Shown piece by piece: positions 12,001 through 18,813 of a stretch of DNA of 28,318 nt (position 1 is the stretch's first letter; each line of letters starts with the position of its first letter). The DNA is taken from assembly GCF_000485595.1 (NCBI RefSeq), contig NW_014577190.1, forward strand, positions 519,267 through 547,584, read 5' to 3'. Made by a program: the position numbers and the translations under genes. This DNA comes from Priapulus caudatus (lineage: Eukaryota > Priapulida > Priapulimorpha > Priapulimorphida > Priapulidae). The notes beneath the pieces are model-generated. The model searched no databases, was not told where the DNA came from, and saw only the letters and a list, made by a program, of their open reading frames with translations.

Positions 12001-15000
12001 TAGCTAAGCATATATTATATGGAACAGGTTGTATAGCAGTATAAAGGTCAAGATATACTGCTTTAACAATAACCAACTGCAACAATTGTAGCATTTAGGA
12101 AATTAGAAGCTATTGTTTCCAGTGAGTTGTTGCGCACACGTGATAACGGCCAGAGATAACCGTAACAACAAAAATATTTAGATTCCTGTCTAATTTCCTG
12201 TAGCATTTTTCAGAAAAAATAAGTATATCTGTATATAAGGTTTTCAACAGCTAAAACATTTTGTAACGAAAATTGAGTTGTGCAGCTGTCATCGAGTTGT
12301 ATAACGTCTGTCGAACGGACCATTTCAGGTTCCCAGGACTCTGTTATTTGGTTTTATGTCGTTGTTTATCGTGCTAGGCTGCTAAGCTAAAAGAAAGCAA
12401 TTTCCTATCATCGATATTCATAACCTTGAAATCAATAGTAAACCCATGTAACATTTAACAGTTATCAGAGTTCAAAAACTTTAAATGTTTGCAACTGTAA
12501 GGCATGTGAGAACACGAACTTCGAGAGGAACAGTGAGCTAACACCAGCAGTTAACACCTGCAGTGTGGCTGTACAAATCGCTATGATTTTTGACATGAAG
12601 CCTTACAGTTGTTTATTTGTTACTGCACTGTTTTGCCCTTAATGAATTGAATCCTGAATTGCATATATTATAATATTTTACTTTTAACCTGGTTTATAGA
12701 AGCAAAGAAGTAAAAGACAAGCATTCGTCTGATGCAGAAGTTAAGTCACACAAAGTCTCCAAAAGGCACAAATCCAGGTATAGCATACATAAATATAATA
12801 ATTGTGTTAATATTTACATGTTGTGTGCATTCATGTATTGTGTATGTTCAGTCCTTGTGTTTTGGAAAAAGCAGGCGAGTGAAAAATCGCACACCTTGGC
12901 TCGCCGAGGTGTGTGATTTGCATCGGAGTGCCCGCAGGTCACGAGGCAAACTAGGGGTGTTCGGTGGCATGCCCCTCCGGAAAAAATTTGAAAACTAGAC
13001 TTCATGAAATGCCATTTCCAGCATTTTGGGCTAAAAATTAGCTCTGCATTTGTACTATTAATTTTGACATTTTTTATGTGATTTTTTTTTCATCTAACAA
13101 AATATCAGTTCTTGGACATGTGGATAACGTGAATCACACATTTAGCATGTTTAGTCAAAAAGGAACAACACTCAATTTTTCAAAGTAGACTATTAAAACT
13201 TTATCTAAAAATACAACCAATCACATTCGTCATTCTAGAGCGCTTTGCGACTGTCATTATAAATATGTGAACCGACTTCCGGCAATGTCTGTGATGTTTA
13301 CAACCATTTGCGTTTATCTTCGAGTTTATAAGTTGAATTAATGAAAAATAAAACACAAAAAAAAAAAAAAAGGTGTGCGTTTTGATAATGCTTAGGTGCG
13401 CGTTTTTTCGCACTTCTCGTGATCAATCGAGGCGCGCGATGGCGCGCGAGCGCGATCGCGCACCTTAAAACACAAGGTCTGTATGTTGTGTGTAATTAAG
13501 GTGGTATGGCTGCATAAAACATTTCTGTGGTATGCAAAACAGCACTAACTACTCTCGAGCATTGAAAGTAGGAGAATTATATATCCTTCGATCAGTCGTA
13601 TTGTAGTAGTAGTCCACATGTGATGCTGCATGATCTTCGTTCAACGTAGGTCTCCGTCGAAGAGCCGTAAGCGGTCGCGCACGCCGCGTCGTCGCTCCAG
13701 CCCTGTCAGGAGGCGCTCACGATCGCGCACGCCACGGCGGGCACGACGCACACGCTCACGGACGCCTGTGCGCAAGAAGAGTCGCTCACGCACGCCTGTG
13801 CGCAAGAAGAGTCGCTCACGCACGCCTGTGCGCAAGAAGAGTCGCTCACGCACACCGCGTAAGCGCAGCCGCACAAAGTCGCCGAAGCGGCGCAGTCGAT
13901 CTCGGTCGCCACGGCGACGGCGCTCCAGGTCGCCGCGCAGACGTCGCAGCCGCACGCGTTCACCACCGCCGCGCCGCCGGTCCAGGACTCCCAGCCCGCG
14001 AAGGTACTACCTGCTTGTATTGACGACGTGACGTGCGTGTGCGCAGACGTGTGTGGGGCCATGCATGCGTGCGTGCATGTTTATAATATACTCTCAATAC
14101 TGTGCTAATGCCACCTGGTCATAGTGGCCATTAACTCCCCTGCATAAATATTATGCATCCTTAACATTGATATTAGATGTAAGTGTAAACATGGAATTGC
14201 ACTGAATGCAGTTGGAGTACATTGGGTACACACTAATTTCACTACTGTGAAGGTAGTGTGATAATTGTACCCAAAAACTTGCACATGGTTAAATATAGGC
14301 TGAGTACAAATTGTGATGTGCTTCACCGTCCGCTGTGTTAATATTTTCTAGAAGCAGAAAGAAACGGGACAGAGACCGCAGCAGGAGCCGGGATAGGGTA
14401 TCAAGCAAAAAGAAGAGCAGGGACCATGATAAGGAAAAGGAGAAGGAAAAAGAACGAGATAAGGAGAGTAACGAACAAGAAAAGGTATGGTATAATGATA
14501 CCATGGTTCGCAGTCCTTGAAAAGTCCTTGAATTGGAGGGGAGTCCTTGAAAAGTACTTGAATTTAGTAAATGTTGATTTTGTGCTTGAAAAGTCCTTGA
14601 ATTTCATGAAAATGTCCTTGAATTTTTAGAAACAATCCTTGCCTGTAATAAAAAGAAATTTTGTACCATCAATAATGTGCAAACCTCAATAAAAATTTCG
14701 TTAAATGAGGTTAAAAAGCTAAAGACACGATAGACAGTTAAATGATGATCACAAATTACAGTAAGTCAGTAAAATAAGTCAGTAAATCAAGGTATGTTGT
14801 AGAAGTGACAGTGTTTAGAAGGGTTTATTAATGTGATCCAGGTAAGTTTTAGAGGTGACAGTGATTAAGAATGGGGTTATTAAATTAATCCAGGTATGTT
14901 TTGTTCTGTGTATGAATTCCGATAAAATGTCTGATAAAATGTCCTTTAAAAGTCCTTGAAAAAAATTTCAGTCCTCCTGTATGAACCATGGATACCATGG

Positions 15001-15915
15001 TTCATACTTTTTCAGAGCAGGTCGGAAACCATGAAATTTCCAGTCGCACATGCATGCATACTTGAACCTTCTTTAATTTTCTTTATACAAAACGCTCTGT
15101 ACAATATACATAAGTTTAACTTTGAAAAATGTTTTATGAGCTCATCATTCGTCGTTCAATGTTCATGAGAATCGTCAGTTTGCTTTTATGTTTAGGATCG
15201 TTTTACAAAGTTTACTTAAGAAAGAAGAAAATTGCAGAAAACATCCCGTTTAAGGATACATTCAGGGTTGCAGGTGAAATTGGGTCAAAATTTCAATACC
15301 CATTTTATTTGATAGGTGGCGCCCCTGGGCTGCTATGTAATAGTATATTATTGTGTATGTGATCTCCCAAACAGTTCAAAATCCCTGCTTATGCTTACCT
15401 GGCTATTGCAAACCCCGGAACGCCCTTTACATAGTGACGTCATGAGCACGTGCTATCCCAGAATATACTGCGTGCCACCCTAGCATGTGAATCAGAAACG
15501 CTATGTCGAAAACATTCTAAACGAAACGTCATGTTTTGTGCATCATAACCTTTGATTTCATGACTAAACTAACTTGGATGAAATGATTGTTGTGGAGATG
15601 TCAATTTCATTGATTGTGTATGTGGTGCACCTACCATTGGTTTTAGATGTAATATATAACATATATTGACACGTGTTATAAACATTGTCAGACTTGTTAA
15701 TTTACTGGCAGAAGAAAGATGTCAAAGTCACTCGCAATTACGATGAGGAGGAACAAGGCTACAATTCTGCAACGGAAGGAGGCCATCTCCCACCAGAAGG
15801 TCCTGCCCTGCCCCCAGAAGGACCAGCATTGCCTCCCCTCCCTCCTGGATCTCCACCTATCACCCCAGCTGATGCCAACCTACAGCAGATAGACATGGAT
15901 GTGGACTCTGACTAA
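2939..15915 (+). CDS. SREK1: SREK1/SRSF11-family splicing regulator (whole gene, 14 coding exons, 772 aa)
   Basis: This is a spliced gene; joining the 14 exons listed separately gives 2319 nt including TAA, with every junction in phase. Visible in the protein: RRM1 about residues 16-93 (RNP2-like VVQVTN, RNP1-like KICFIKYK, then AQHLTNVVFIDRALIV), a proline-rich linker, RRM2 about 175-247 (RNP2 VYVGNL, RNP1 KYAYVEF), a helix with KKVKEAQSLISAHIDP near 271-286, an RS domain from about 297, a KRDE/acidic block (373-516), a second dense RS block (543-661), and a Pro-rich acidic tail. Family knowledge: SREK1 and SRSF11 are nuclear SR-related proteins acting in splice-site choice. The two-RRM layout matches SREK1, whereas the tail KVTRNYDEEEQGY...DMDVDSD matches SRSF11. 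I infer a pro-ortholog of both. The ATG has A at -3 and gives an N-terminus of family-like length. Upstream non-coding exons cannot be excluded. Confidence 0.93.
3284..3414 (+). CDS. SREK1: SREK1-like coding exon 2 (second half of RRM1)
   Basis: Acceptor ...ggtttttag before 3284; donor gtacgt at 3415. Encodes YDTGQGNPKICFIKYKD through AQHLTNVVFIDRALIVMRFIE (residues 51-94), including the RNP1-like strand. The phrase QHLTN.VFIDRALIV is diagnostic for the SREK1/SRSF11 family. Vertebrate members have VP where this protein has MR after RALIV. Confidence 0.93.
3565..3824. mobile_element. Small MITE-like element in intron 2
   Basis: Imperfect terminal inverted repeats: GGCAGTCAAAAGTGCC...GAGTTAAG at the left (3571 on) and, at the right, the reverse complement of gGTGTCAAAAGTAAGCAC...AATTAAG (ending about 3818). 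The 6-mer taatca borders both ends (3565-3570, 3819-3824). It is about 248 bp, with no coding capacity. Superfamily not assigned. Confidence 0.45.
4092..4204 (+). CDS. SREK1: SREK1-like coding exon 3 (linker)
   Basis: Acceptor attgcag before 4092; donor gtatgt at 4205. Encodes DRIPEEVEAMKILTTAP followed by NAGVPLLNAGVAKWPANVVNQ (residues 95-132). The IPEE..A..LL.PAP stretch after RRM1 is characteristic of the family. Confidence 0.9.
4419..4574 (+). CDS. SREK1: SREK1-like coding exon 4 (Pro-rich linker and start of RRM2)
   Basis: Acceptor gggattgcag before 4419; donor gtaggc at 4575. Encodes residues 133-184. A proline-rich stretch (LDLPPYPPLPATID) leads into ASRLEEIRRTVYVGNLSPM. The sequence EIRRTVYVGNL before RRM2 is nearly identical to vertebrate SREK1 and is absent from SRSF11. 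Confidence 0.92.
4848..4908. repeat. AT dinucleotide repeat in intron 4
   Basis: Two (TA)n runs separated by ggagctatatatagt, together forming an imperfect palindrome about 45 nt upstream of the exon 5 acceptor. Confidence 0.8.
4951..5126 (+). CDS. SREK1: SREK1-like coding exon 5 (RRM2 core)
   Basis: Acceptor acatgtgtag before 4951; donor gtaagt at 5127. Encodes residues 185-242 plus two bases of Lys243. It contains FNHVGELKYVRMAG, the RNP1 strand KYAYVEF (214-220), and ALQYNGAMLFGHQIK. This covers helix 1 to strand 4 of a canonical RRM. Confidence 0.93.
5233..5363 (+). CDS. SREK1: SREK1-like coding exon 6 (post-RRM helix)
   Basis: Acceptor aattttcag before 5233; donor gtgagc at 5364. Encodes VNHSTQNVKKP, then a charged helix ending KKVKEAQSLISAHIDP (residues 243-286). 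The REAQSLISA-like motif is shared by SREK1 and SRSF11 just ahead of their RS domains. Confidence 0.92.
5364..5938. other. Intron 6, nothing else recognised
   Basis: A 575-nt intron with a normal GT donor and CAG acceptor. No repeat, ORF or RNA structure stands out. Confidence 0.6.
5939..6020 (+). CDS. SREK1: SREK1-like coding exon 7 (start of RS domain)
   Basis: A short 82-nt exon with acceptor ggagcag before 5939 and donor gtattg at 6021. The reading phase dictates this acceptor over ggag four bases earlier. Encodes ANVFADKVTESRSRSKSRHSPSPRRK. The downstream intron carries a 1.3-kb hAT-like insertion. Confidence 0.82.
6145..7501. mobile_element. hAT-like nonautonomous element in intron 7
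   Basis: The element spans 6153-7493 (1341 bp) between identical 8-mers gtagttac at 6145-6152 and 7494-7501. The left end is CAGGGTTCGAATAAAACA. The right end is the reverse complement of GGGGTACGAATTAAAGCA, one base short of a full match. 'Aatctgtag' motifs recur near both ends. It contains a ~62-bp tandem repeat (6482-6750) and a C-run plus CA microsatellite (7350-7395). No transposase is seen. Confidence 0.72.
6482..6750 (+). repeat. ~62-bp tandem repeat, five copies, inside the intron 7 hAT element
   Basis: Copies start near 6482, 6542, 6603, 6668 and 6740 (last one partial). Each has the pattern tttagaatcccctaccgtga, gagtaaatgtgtgtt and aagcgggaaagcataa in order. Spacing varies from 60 to 72 nt through small indels. 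Confidence 0.8.
7695..7990 (+). mobile_element. 5'-truncated non-LTR (RTE-like) or SINE 3' tail
   Basis: The stretch includes ggatcaccaccaaaatgtaa, gccaatccgtccataactttt, aacaaaccaacaaacacg and ccttggcggaggtaatta, ending in an AT-rich tail (attataataattta). I recognise this layout as a retrotransposon tail common in marine invertebrates; the exact family is from memory and uncertain. A (TTAA)n run lies at 7763-7793. The insertion ends about 45 nt upstream of the exon 8 acceptor. Confidence 0.5.
8032..8208 (+). CDS. SREK1: SREK1-like coding exon 8 (RS domain)
   Basis: Acceptor caacttttag before 8032; donor gtgacc at 8209 (weak after +3). A 177-nt exon, so skipping would keep the frame. Encodes SPSKGHRSKSRSKRSKSRSRRRS and more RS/KR-rich sequence (residues 314-372). 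A transposon-tail repeat ends about 45 nt upstream. Confidence 0.88.
8368..8519. mobile_element. Short pogo/Tigger-like MITE in intron 8
   Basis: The left end CAGTACATGATCTATTATCCG begins after TA (8368-8369). The right end is TGTACTG followed by TA (8518-8519). CAGT termini, a TA target duplication and repeated 'tccgaaaa/aaccgaaa' subterminal motifs match pogo-type Tc1/mariner elements. It is 148 bp and noncoding. Confidence 0.5.
8568..9385. mobile_element. Foldback element with ~330-bp inverted arms in intron 8
   Basis: The left arm (8568-8899) and right arm (9052-9385) are reverse complements with few differences. They share the segments ggagtgtgacatcaataaac, catccaacttgagctcaaat, gcgaaatcgtttcctcgttt and ctcgctgggagatt. 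The 152-nt spacer holds a short cggtatgc repeat. In the transcript the arms could form a long hairpin inside the intron. Superfamily unknown; no clear target duplication. Confidence 0.85.
9389..9452 (+). mobile_element. Solo pogo/Tigger-like terminus
   Basis: The motifs taccattccgaaatccggac, gaattccgaaatg and ctggtcccga resemble pogo-family termini. No matching opposite end was found, so this is a fragment at best. Confidence 0.3.
9453..10352. other. Remainder of intron 8
   Basis: Sequence near 9560-9990 has a repeat-like feel (ggtcaatggtcaaaggtca at 9740, then gaggtcaaagggcagtgg at 9910), possibly an old transposon body. I cannot classify it, and no coding exon fits here. Confidence 0.3.
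10353..10557 (+). CDS. SREK1: SREK1-like coding exon 9 (KDRE-rich)
   Basis: Acceptor atgtgttgtag before 10353. Encodes RDRKKPRRSRSRSKGRDRKD followed by Lys/Asp/Arg/Glu repeats (residues 373-441), like the KDRE-rich section of vertebrate SREK1. The donor chosen by phase is GAG|gttaga, a poor match to GTRAGT. Reading through it reaches a stop after five codons (TAG at 10573-10575). Confidence 0.83.
10891..11117 (+). CDS. SREK1: SREK1-like coding exon 10 (acidic region)
   Basis: Acceptor tttctgctcag before 10891; donor gtgcgt at 11118. Encodes an acidic Glu/Pro/Lys-rich segment ending in KHKDRSRSRSHSR (residues 442-516). It is low complexity apart from the RS ending, but it is open in the phase set by both neighbours. 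Confidence 0.85.
11504..11620 (+). mobile_element. Truncated hAT-like terminus in intron 10
   Basis: CAGGGTTCGAAATTAAGGGC at 11504 is a hAT-type left end, followed by gcaagtagtagtttttgcta and gctgcctgcttgcaacg. I found no matching right end or 8-bp duplication. The rest of intron 10 (to 12699) shows nothing else recognisable. Confidence 0.45.
12700..12777 (+). CDS. SREK1: SREK1-like coding exon 11 (short basic exon)
   Basis: Acceptor ggtttatag before 12700; donor gtatag at 12778. A 78-nt phase-preserving exon encoding RSKEVKDKHSSDAEVKSHK and VSKRHKS. The support is splice sites plus phase, with little family-specific sequence, so it may be alternative. Confidence 0.7.
12853..13477. mobile_element. 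CpG-ended inverted-repeat element in intron 11
   Basis: The left end CCTTGTGTTTT (12853) and right end AAAACACAAGG (13467-13477) are exact reverse complements. Inside each end are GC-rich runs (ttggctcgccgaggtgtgtg at the left; gcgcgcgatggcgcgcgagcgcgatcgcgcacc region at the right), plus a poly-A stretch at 13357-13371. It is about 625 bp. No clear target duplication, so the superfamily is open. Confidence 0.5.
13650..14003 (+). CDS. SREK1: SREK1-like coding exon 12 (dense RS domain with 30-bp triplication)
   Basis: Acceptor tcaacgtag before 13650; donor gtacta at 14004. A 354-nt exon encoding SR/RS/RTP repeats (residues 543-660). The unit TPVRKKSRSR occurs three times in a row (581-610), encoded by three identical 30-bp copies from 13762 to 13851. 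The exon is very GC-rich, unlike the flanking introns. Confidence 0.9.
13762..13851 (+). repeat. Three identical 30-bp coding repeats in exon 12
   Basis: Unit acgcctgtgcgcaagaagag...tcacgc repeats with period 30 and no differences. Each copy adds ten residues (TPVRKKSRSR) to the RS domain in frame. Confidence 0.95.
14352..14484 (+). CDS. SREK1: SREK1-like coding exon 13 (KRDRDRSRSRD / KEKEKERDK)
   Basis: Acceptor atattttctag before 14352; donor gtatgg at 14485. Encodes RSRKKRDRDRSRSRDRVSSK and then a Lys/Glu/Arg/Asp-rich run ending NEQEK (residues 661-705). SRSF11 has the same kind of charged block just before its KVTRDYDEEEQGY tail. Confidence 0.88.
14490..15007. mobile_element. Element with agtccttgaa repeats and palindromic right end in intron 13
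   Basis: The motif agtccttgaa or close variants recur at 14511-14630 and again at 14950-14960. The left end reads ataccatggttcgcagtcct. The right end is a perfect 29-nt palindrome at 14979-15007 (13-nt arms gtatgaaccatgg, loop ata). 'Gtccttgaaaagtccttgaa' motifs are familiar from hAT-type repeats, but target duplications are unclear. Confidence 0.45.
14785..14905 (+). repeat. ~65-bp imperfect minisatellite in intron 13
   Basis: Two copies plus a start of a third of (a)tccaggtaagttttagaggtgacagtg...aagaatggggttattaa. Unit starts are near 14788, 14837 and 14890. Confidence 0.6.
15008..15711. other. Remainder of intron 13
   Basis: No supported feature. A 77-codon frame at 15129-15362 has a hydrophobic start but crosses an intron with no homology visible, so I do not call it a gene. 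Confidence 0.4.
15712..15915 (+). CDS. SREK1: SREK1-like coding exon 14 (C-terminus)
   Basis: Acceptor ttactggcag before 15712; TAA at 15913-15915. Encodes KKDVKVTRNYDEEEQGYNSA, a Pro-rich repeat (two adjacent copies of PPEGPALP) and an acidic end QQIDMDVDSD (residues 706-772). KVTR.YDEEEQGY and the acidic DMD.SD end are the signature of the SRSF11 tail. A second possible acceptor (cattgtcag, 15683-15691) lies 20 nt upstream but would shift the frame. Confidence 0.92.
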   Translation, partial: KKDVKVTRNYDEEEQGYNSATEGGHLPPEGPALPPEGPALPPLPPGSPPITPADANLQQIDMDVDSD

Positions 15916-16467
15916 GATATGTTAAAACTAGTTCAGATCCAAATAACTATGTTGATTCAGATTTTTTCTCTTTGATTTCACTTGAGGTGTCAGTGATCTG
16001 CTACATTACATAGTGCGTGGAATGTACATGTTATATAGGTAGTACCTGCCCATATGCGAAATGTTTGTCGCAAAGGAAATGTTTGTGGGAATCTTTTATT
16101 TGTGAGACCATACTACTAAAGTAATAGATCTGTTCTGATCACATGCTTGGAAGAATGATATTTCTTATTATAAAGCACCTAGTATAAAGTACCTGCCCAA
16201 TATAAATACTATATAATGTAGATTACATACTATATAAGTGTGTGTCTGTGTGACAGCCCACTTGTGATGTGCTCGGCGAATAGTCAGAATTGTTGATATG
16301 GAACACTGTCTACTAATCAGGTAAATGGAACCTGGGCAGTATCCCTATGTTAAATTTACAGGTTCATCACAAGTGCAAATACACGGTGAATTCCTGACTT
16401 GTGCACTTCAAAATCAGTTTTAACTCATAATTGAAATGTTGCGTGGGATGTCGTCTTGTATTTTTTT

Positions 16468-16473
16468 AATAAA
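16468..16473 (+). promoter_or_regulatory. Possible proximal poly(A) signal
   Basis: AATAAA preceded by seven T residues, 553 nt past the stop codon of the SREK1-like gene. The 3' UTR from 15916 has no other recognised feature. Confidence 0.45.
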
Positions 16474-16968
16474 TAGTACAAATAGCACATAAATGCATTT
16501 ATGAACAGAATGCAGAATTATGTAAGTAGTAACGTAGGAATTTTCTTGGCTTAGCATATTCTAAGTACATGGCTTTACGGCACGTCGGATTGGGCGGTAA
16601 TACGTATGTGGCTCAAGGTTAGGGCGGTGTGCTATGTCACGGCAGGTGCTACCTCGATAGACTCGCCTCTGCCGGTCTGTCTCAAATCATTCCTATTGTT
16701 CAAGCATTTCTTTGTTTGCCTTACGTATCCGTAAAGTAATTTGTAATCACGTGAATCTTTTGTCAAACTATACAGTTATCATACACTCATGATGTTGTTA
16801 CTGTAAGTATATCTGTCTGCCTGTTCGCTGTGAAACCGATACGGGCGTATTTGTAAAGGCTGCTCTTTCTAGAATTCTGGTTCTTAAAGATTGAAATTAG
16901 TACACGCTTATAGCCACAGCACTGCGTTTGCGTGAAAGTGAGATTGCATCTAGGAGAAGTATGTCTGG

Positions 16969-16985
16969 AATAAACCTTTAATAAA
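16969..16985 (+). promoter_or_regulatory. Tandem poly(A) signals of the SREK1-like gene
   Basis: Two AATAAA hexamers (16969-16974 and 16980-16985) followed by a T-rich stretch (ttttctcttctttgctgtcc). This is a good candidate for the distal cleavage/polyadenylation site, giving a 3' UTR near 1.1 kb. Confidence 0.5.
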
Positions 16986-17400
16986 ATCACAAACCAGTTT
17001 TCTCTTCTTTGCTGTCCTTGGTTGGCATTTATAATTATTGCACTACAGCCTTATTCACATTTACTTGAAATGCGTAAACCATTTGAACAGCATAACAGTC
17101 TCTCATCTCTCAATCTCTCAATTTTCATGTCTGTGTATAAAGGTTTGTCGGATATAGTGGTATTCATGACTATGTTTAACTAGGTTCGTAATATTGTGTG
17201 TAGTATACATATGCTCGTGCCATAAGTAATAGCATGAACTTATCTATGGTTAGATATGTACATGGTAATAAACGATAATACCGGCCATTTTCTGAAAGTG
17301 ATATGCATAGTGATATATACATAATACTATATAATAGTGTGTGTATTAGATAGCTATCGTCAGGAGCGGGGAGCATAGCTAAAAGAAGACGTAATCCAGA
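16986..17400. other. Intergenic AT-rich stretch, nothing recognised
   Basis: Lies between the distal poly(A) signals and the start of CpG-rich DNA. No repeat, ORF or structure worth naming. Confidence 0.5.
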
Positions 17401-17530
17401 GAGACCGGGTACAAGATGGCATTGTGCAAAAGATGCGTTGTTCCCCGACTACCGAGAGCGGTTAAGCCACGCACTTCCGCGGGACTGGGCGCACGCGACC
17501 GCGGGGTGTTGTATGTAGCATCTCGCGCTG

Positions 17531-17587
17531 CCCGCTATACGAATTCGCGCGCCGAAGGAGGGCGGGCGCGCGAATCCGTATAGCGGG
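17531..17587. repeat. 23-bp-armed hairpin in CpG-rich DNA
   Basis: Arms cccgctatacgaattcgcgc(gcc) at 17531-17553 and its reverse complement at 17565-17587 with one mismatch; 11-nt loop. The arms are rich in CGCG. Confidence 0.85.
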
Positions 17588-17654
17588 AAGCGTAACATCG
17601 CGCAGTTTTCGTCATACCTACACCGGCTCGGCTACAGCGGCCTTTGGTGGGGGC

Positions 17655-17815
17655 ATTTGCTGCTGCTTTGTAGCTCCAGGGGCACGCTGCAGCAGGGACC
17701 AGTATTTGGTGCTGCTGCTGGTTTGCTGTTGCAGGAGCGTGCTGCAGCAGGGGCGAGTATTTCTTGCTGCTGCTGCATGGGCCAGTATTTCTTGCTGCTG
17801 CTGCTTTGCCAGTAT
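17655..17815 (+). repeat. CTG-rich minisatellite
   Basis: Units of about 45 bp built from gctgctgctg plus ccagtatttcttgctgctgc recur three to four times. All frames are open because of the CTG/CAG content, which produces Leu/Ala/Gln/Cys-rich pseudo-ORFs on both strands. Confidence 0.75.
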
Positions 17816-18263
17816 CTACGTGTAAAAACTGGCACGGCCACGCCACCACGTGCTCGCACGACGTGCCGTCGCCACGGGCAGTGCAGGGTCAGGAGGTTGG
17901 TAAAAACTTGCTACGTATGCAGCCAGGCGCTGCGGCGGCGGCGGTTTTGGAGATAGCATCTAGACCGCGACCGCCCACGTGGAGCGCCGTACCAGACTTC
18001 TGTGATAGACATGACGCTATACTCGGCAGTAGCGCACGTCATCGCGTAGCGGCCAATGAGCGAGCGCGTGGTCGCTGATTGACAGTATTTCTTGGGGTTT
18101 CTTGTAGGAGCCACTACGCGTTACCCGTGAGGCGCGCCACCTCAAAAAAATTTTAGGGGTCGTTTGGAGATGGCCTCTAGCCGTCGATCGCAAAATGTCG
18201 GTTGGATTCCGCCCCGTTTTCGCGGAGTTCGTTTTCAGACCCCTGTCTAAGATATCTGTCTAA

Positions 18264-18455
18264 GTGGACAAAAAGGGGTCGGCGTATTCGCTGTGGGGCT
18301 GTGCGCTGCGTGCAATAACCGGGGCCGCAAGTCCGTCCAGTGGAAGTGATGCAAGTGTAACTGAAATGATATGGAAGATGGCCAAATATGGAGCACTGGC
18401 CGCGCATAAAAGAGAAGTGCGAGCGGCAGACGGAAAAGAAAAGAGAACATGGTGA
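18264..18455 (+). other. Uncertain coding-like stretch
   Basis: A 63-codon open frame whose second half reads SSGSDASVTEMIWKMAKYGA and then a basic tail (HKREVRAADGKEKRTW). It has non-repetitive, protein-like composition. There is no recognised family and no proven splice sites. An AATAAA follows at 18470-18475. It could be a terminal exon of a gene starting in the CpG-rich region, or chance. Confidence 0.2.
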
Positions 18456-18530
18456 ATCCATGCGCCATAATAAAAGCCAGCGCACGGATCCAAAGGAAAG
18501 ACTAGGTGACAGAAAGTGTTCCTCCTCAGG

Positions 18531-18813
18531 GTGGCATGTACGAACCGCCGCAGTATATATAGTCTATTTCACGCAGCTGTCCCTTATTTCCCAGTTTGCT
18601 GCGCCTTGATGAACACTACTAGTAGAGTCCACTAAGCATTTGCTCGTTAACGAAGCCTGCCAAAGGCCGTGTCACAGACGGGGTGGTGCCCGTGCATGGT
18701 CAATTCCATTTATCAACTTAGTAACAGACAACAAAATCTGCATGTATAAATGAAGTTTACACACATTCTATATCGGGCAAATCTTAGTTAAATGTGATTT
18801 TATTTCTAACTTG
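18531..18813. other. Intergenic stretch, nothing recognised
   Basis: Short AT-rich spacer between the CpG-rich region and the viral insertion; no feature seen. Confidence 0.5.

Larger units (their letters stand above)
17400..18530. promoter_or_regulatory. CpG-rich region, possible promoter or unmethylated island
   Basis: Dense CpG from about 17450 to 18420 contrasts with the AT-rich flanks. It contains a hairpin, a CTG minisatellite and short open frames. No TATA box or exon chain can be proved. It could mark the 5' end of an unseen gene or a GC-rich repeat. Confidence 0.3.

Noticed and set aside
13641-14062. Antisense and alternate frames over exon 12
   Set aside because: Shadows of the GC-rich RS-coding exon on the + strand.
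17535-18078. Several Leu/Ala/Cys/Gln-rich frames on both strands
   Set aside because: Produced by the CTG minisatellite and CpG-rich composition; no consistent start, family or splice evidence.
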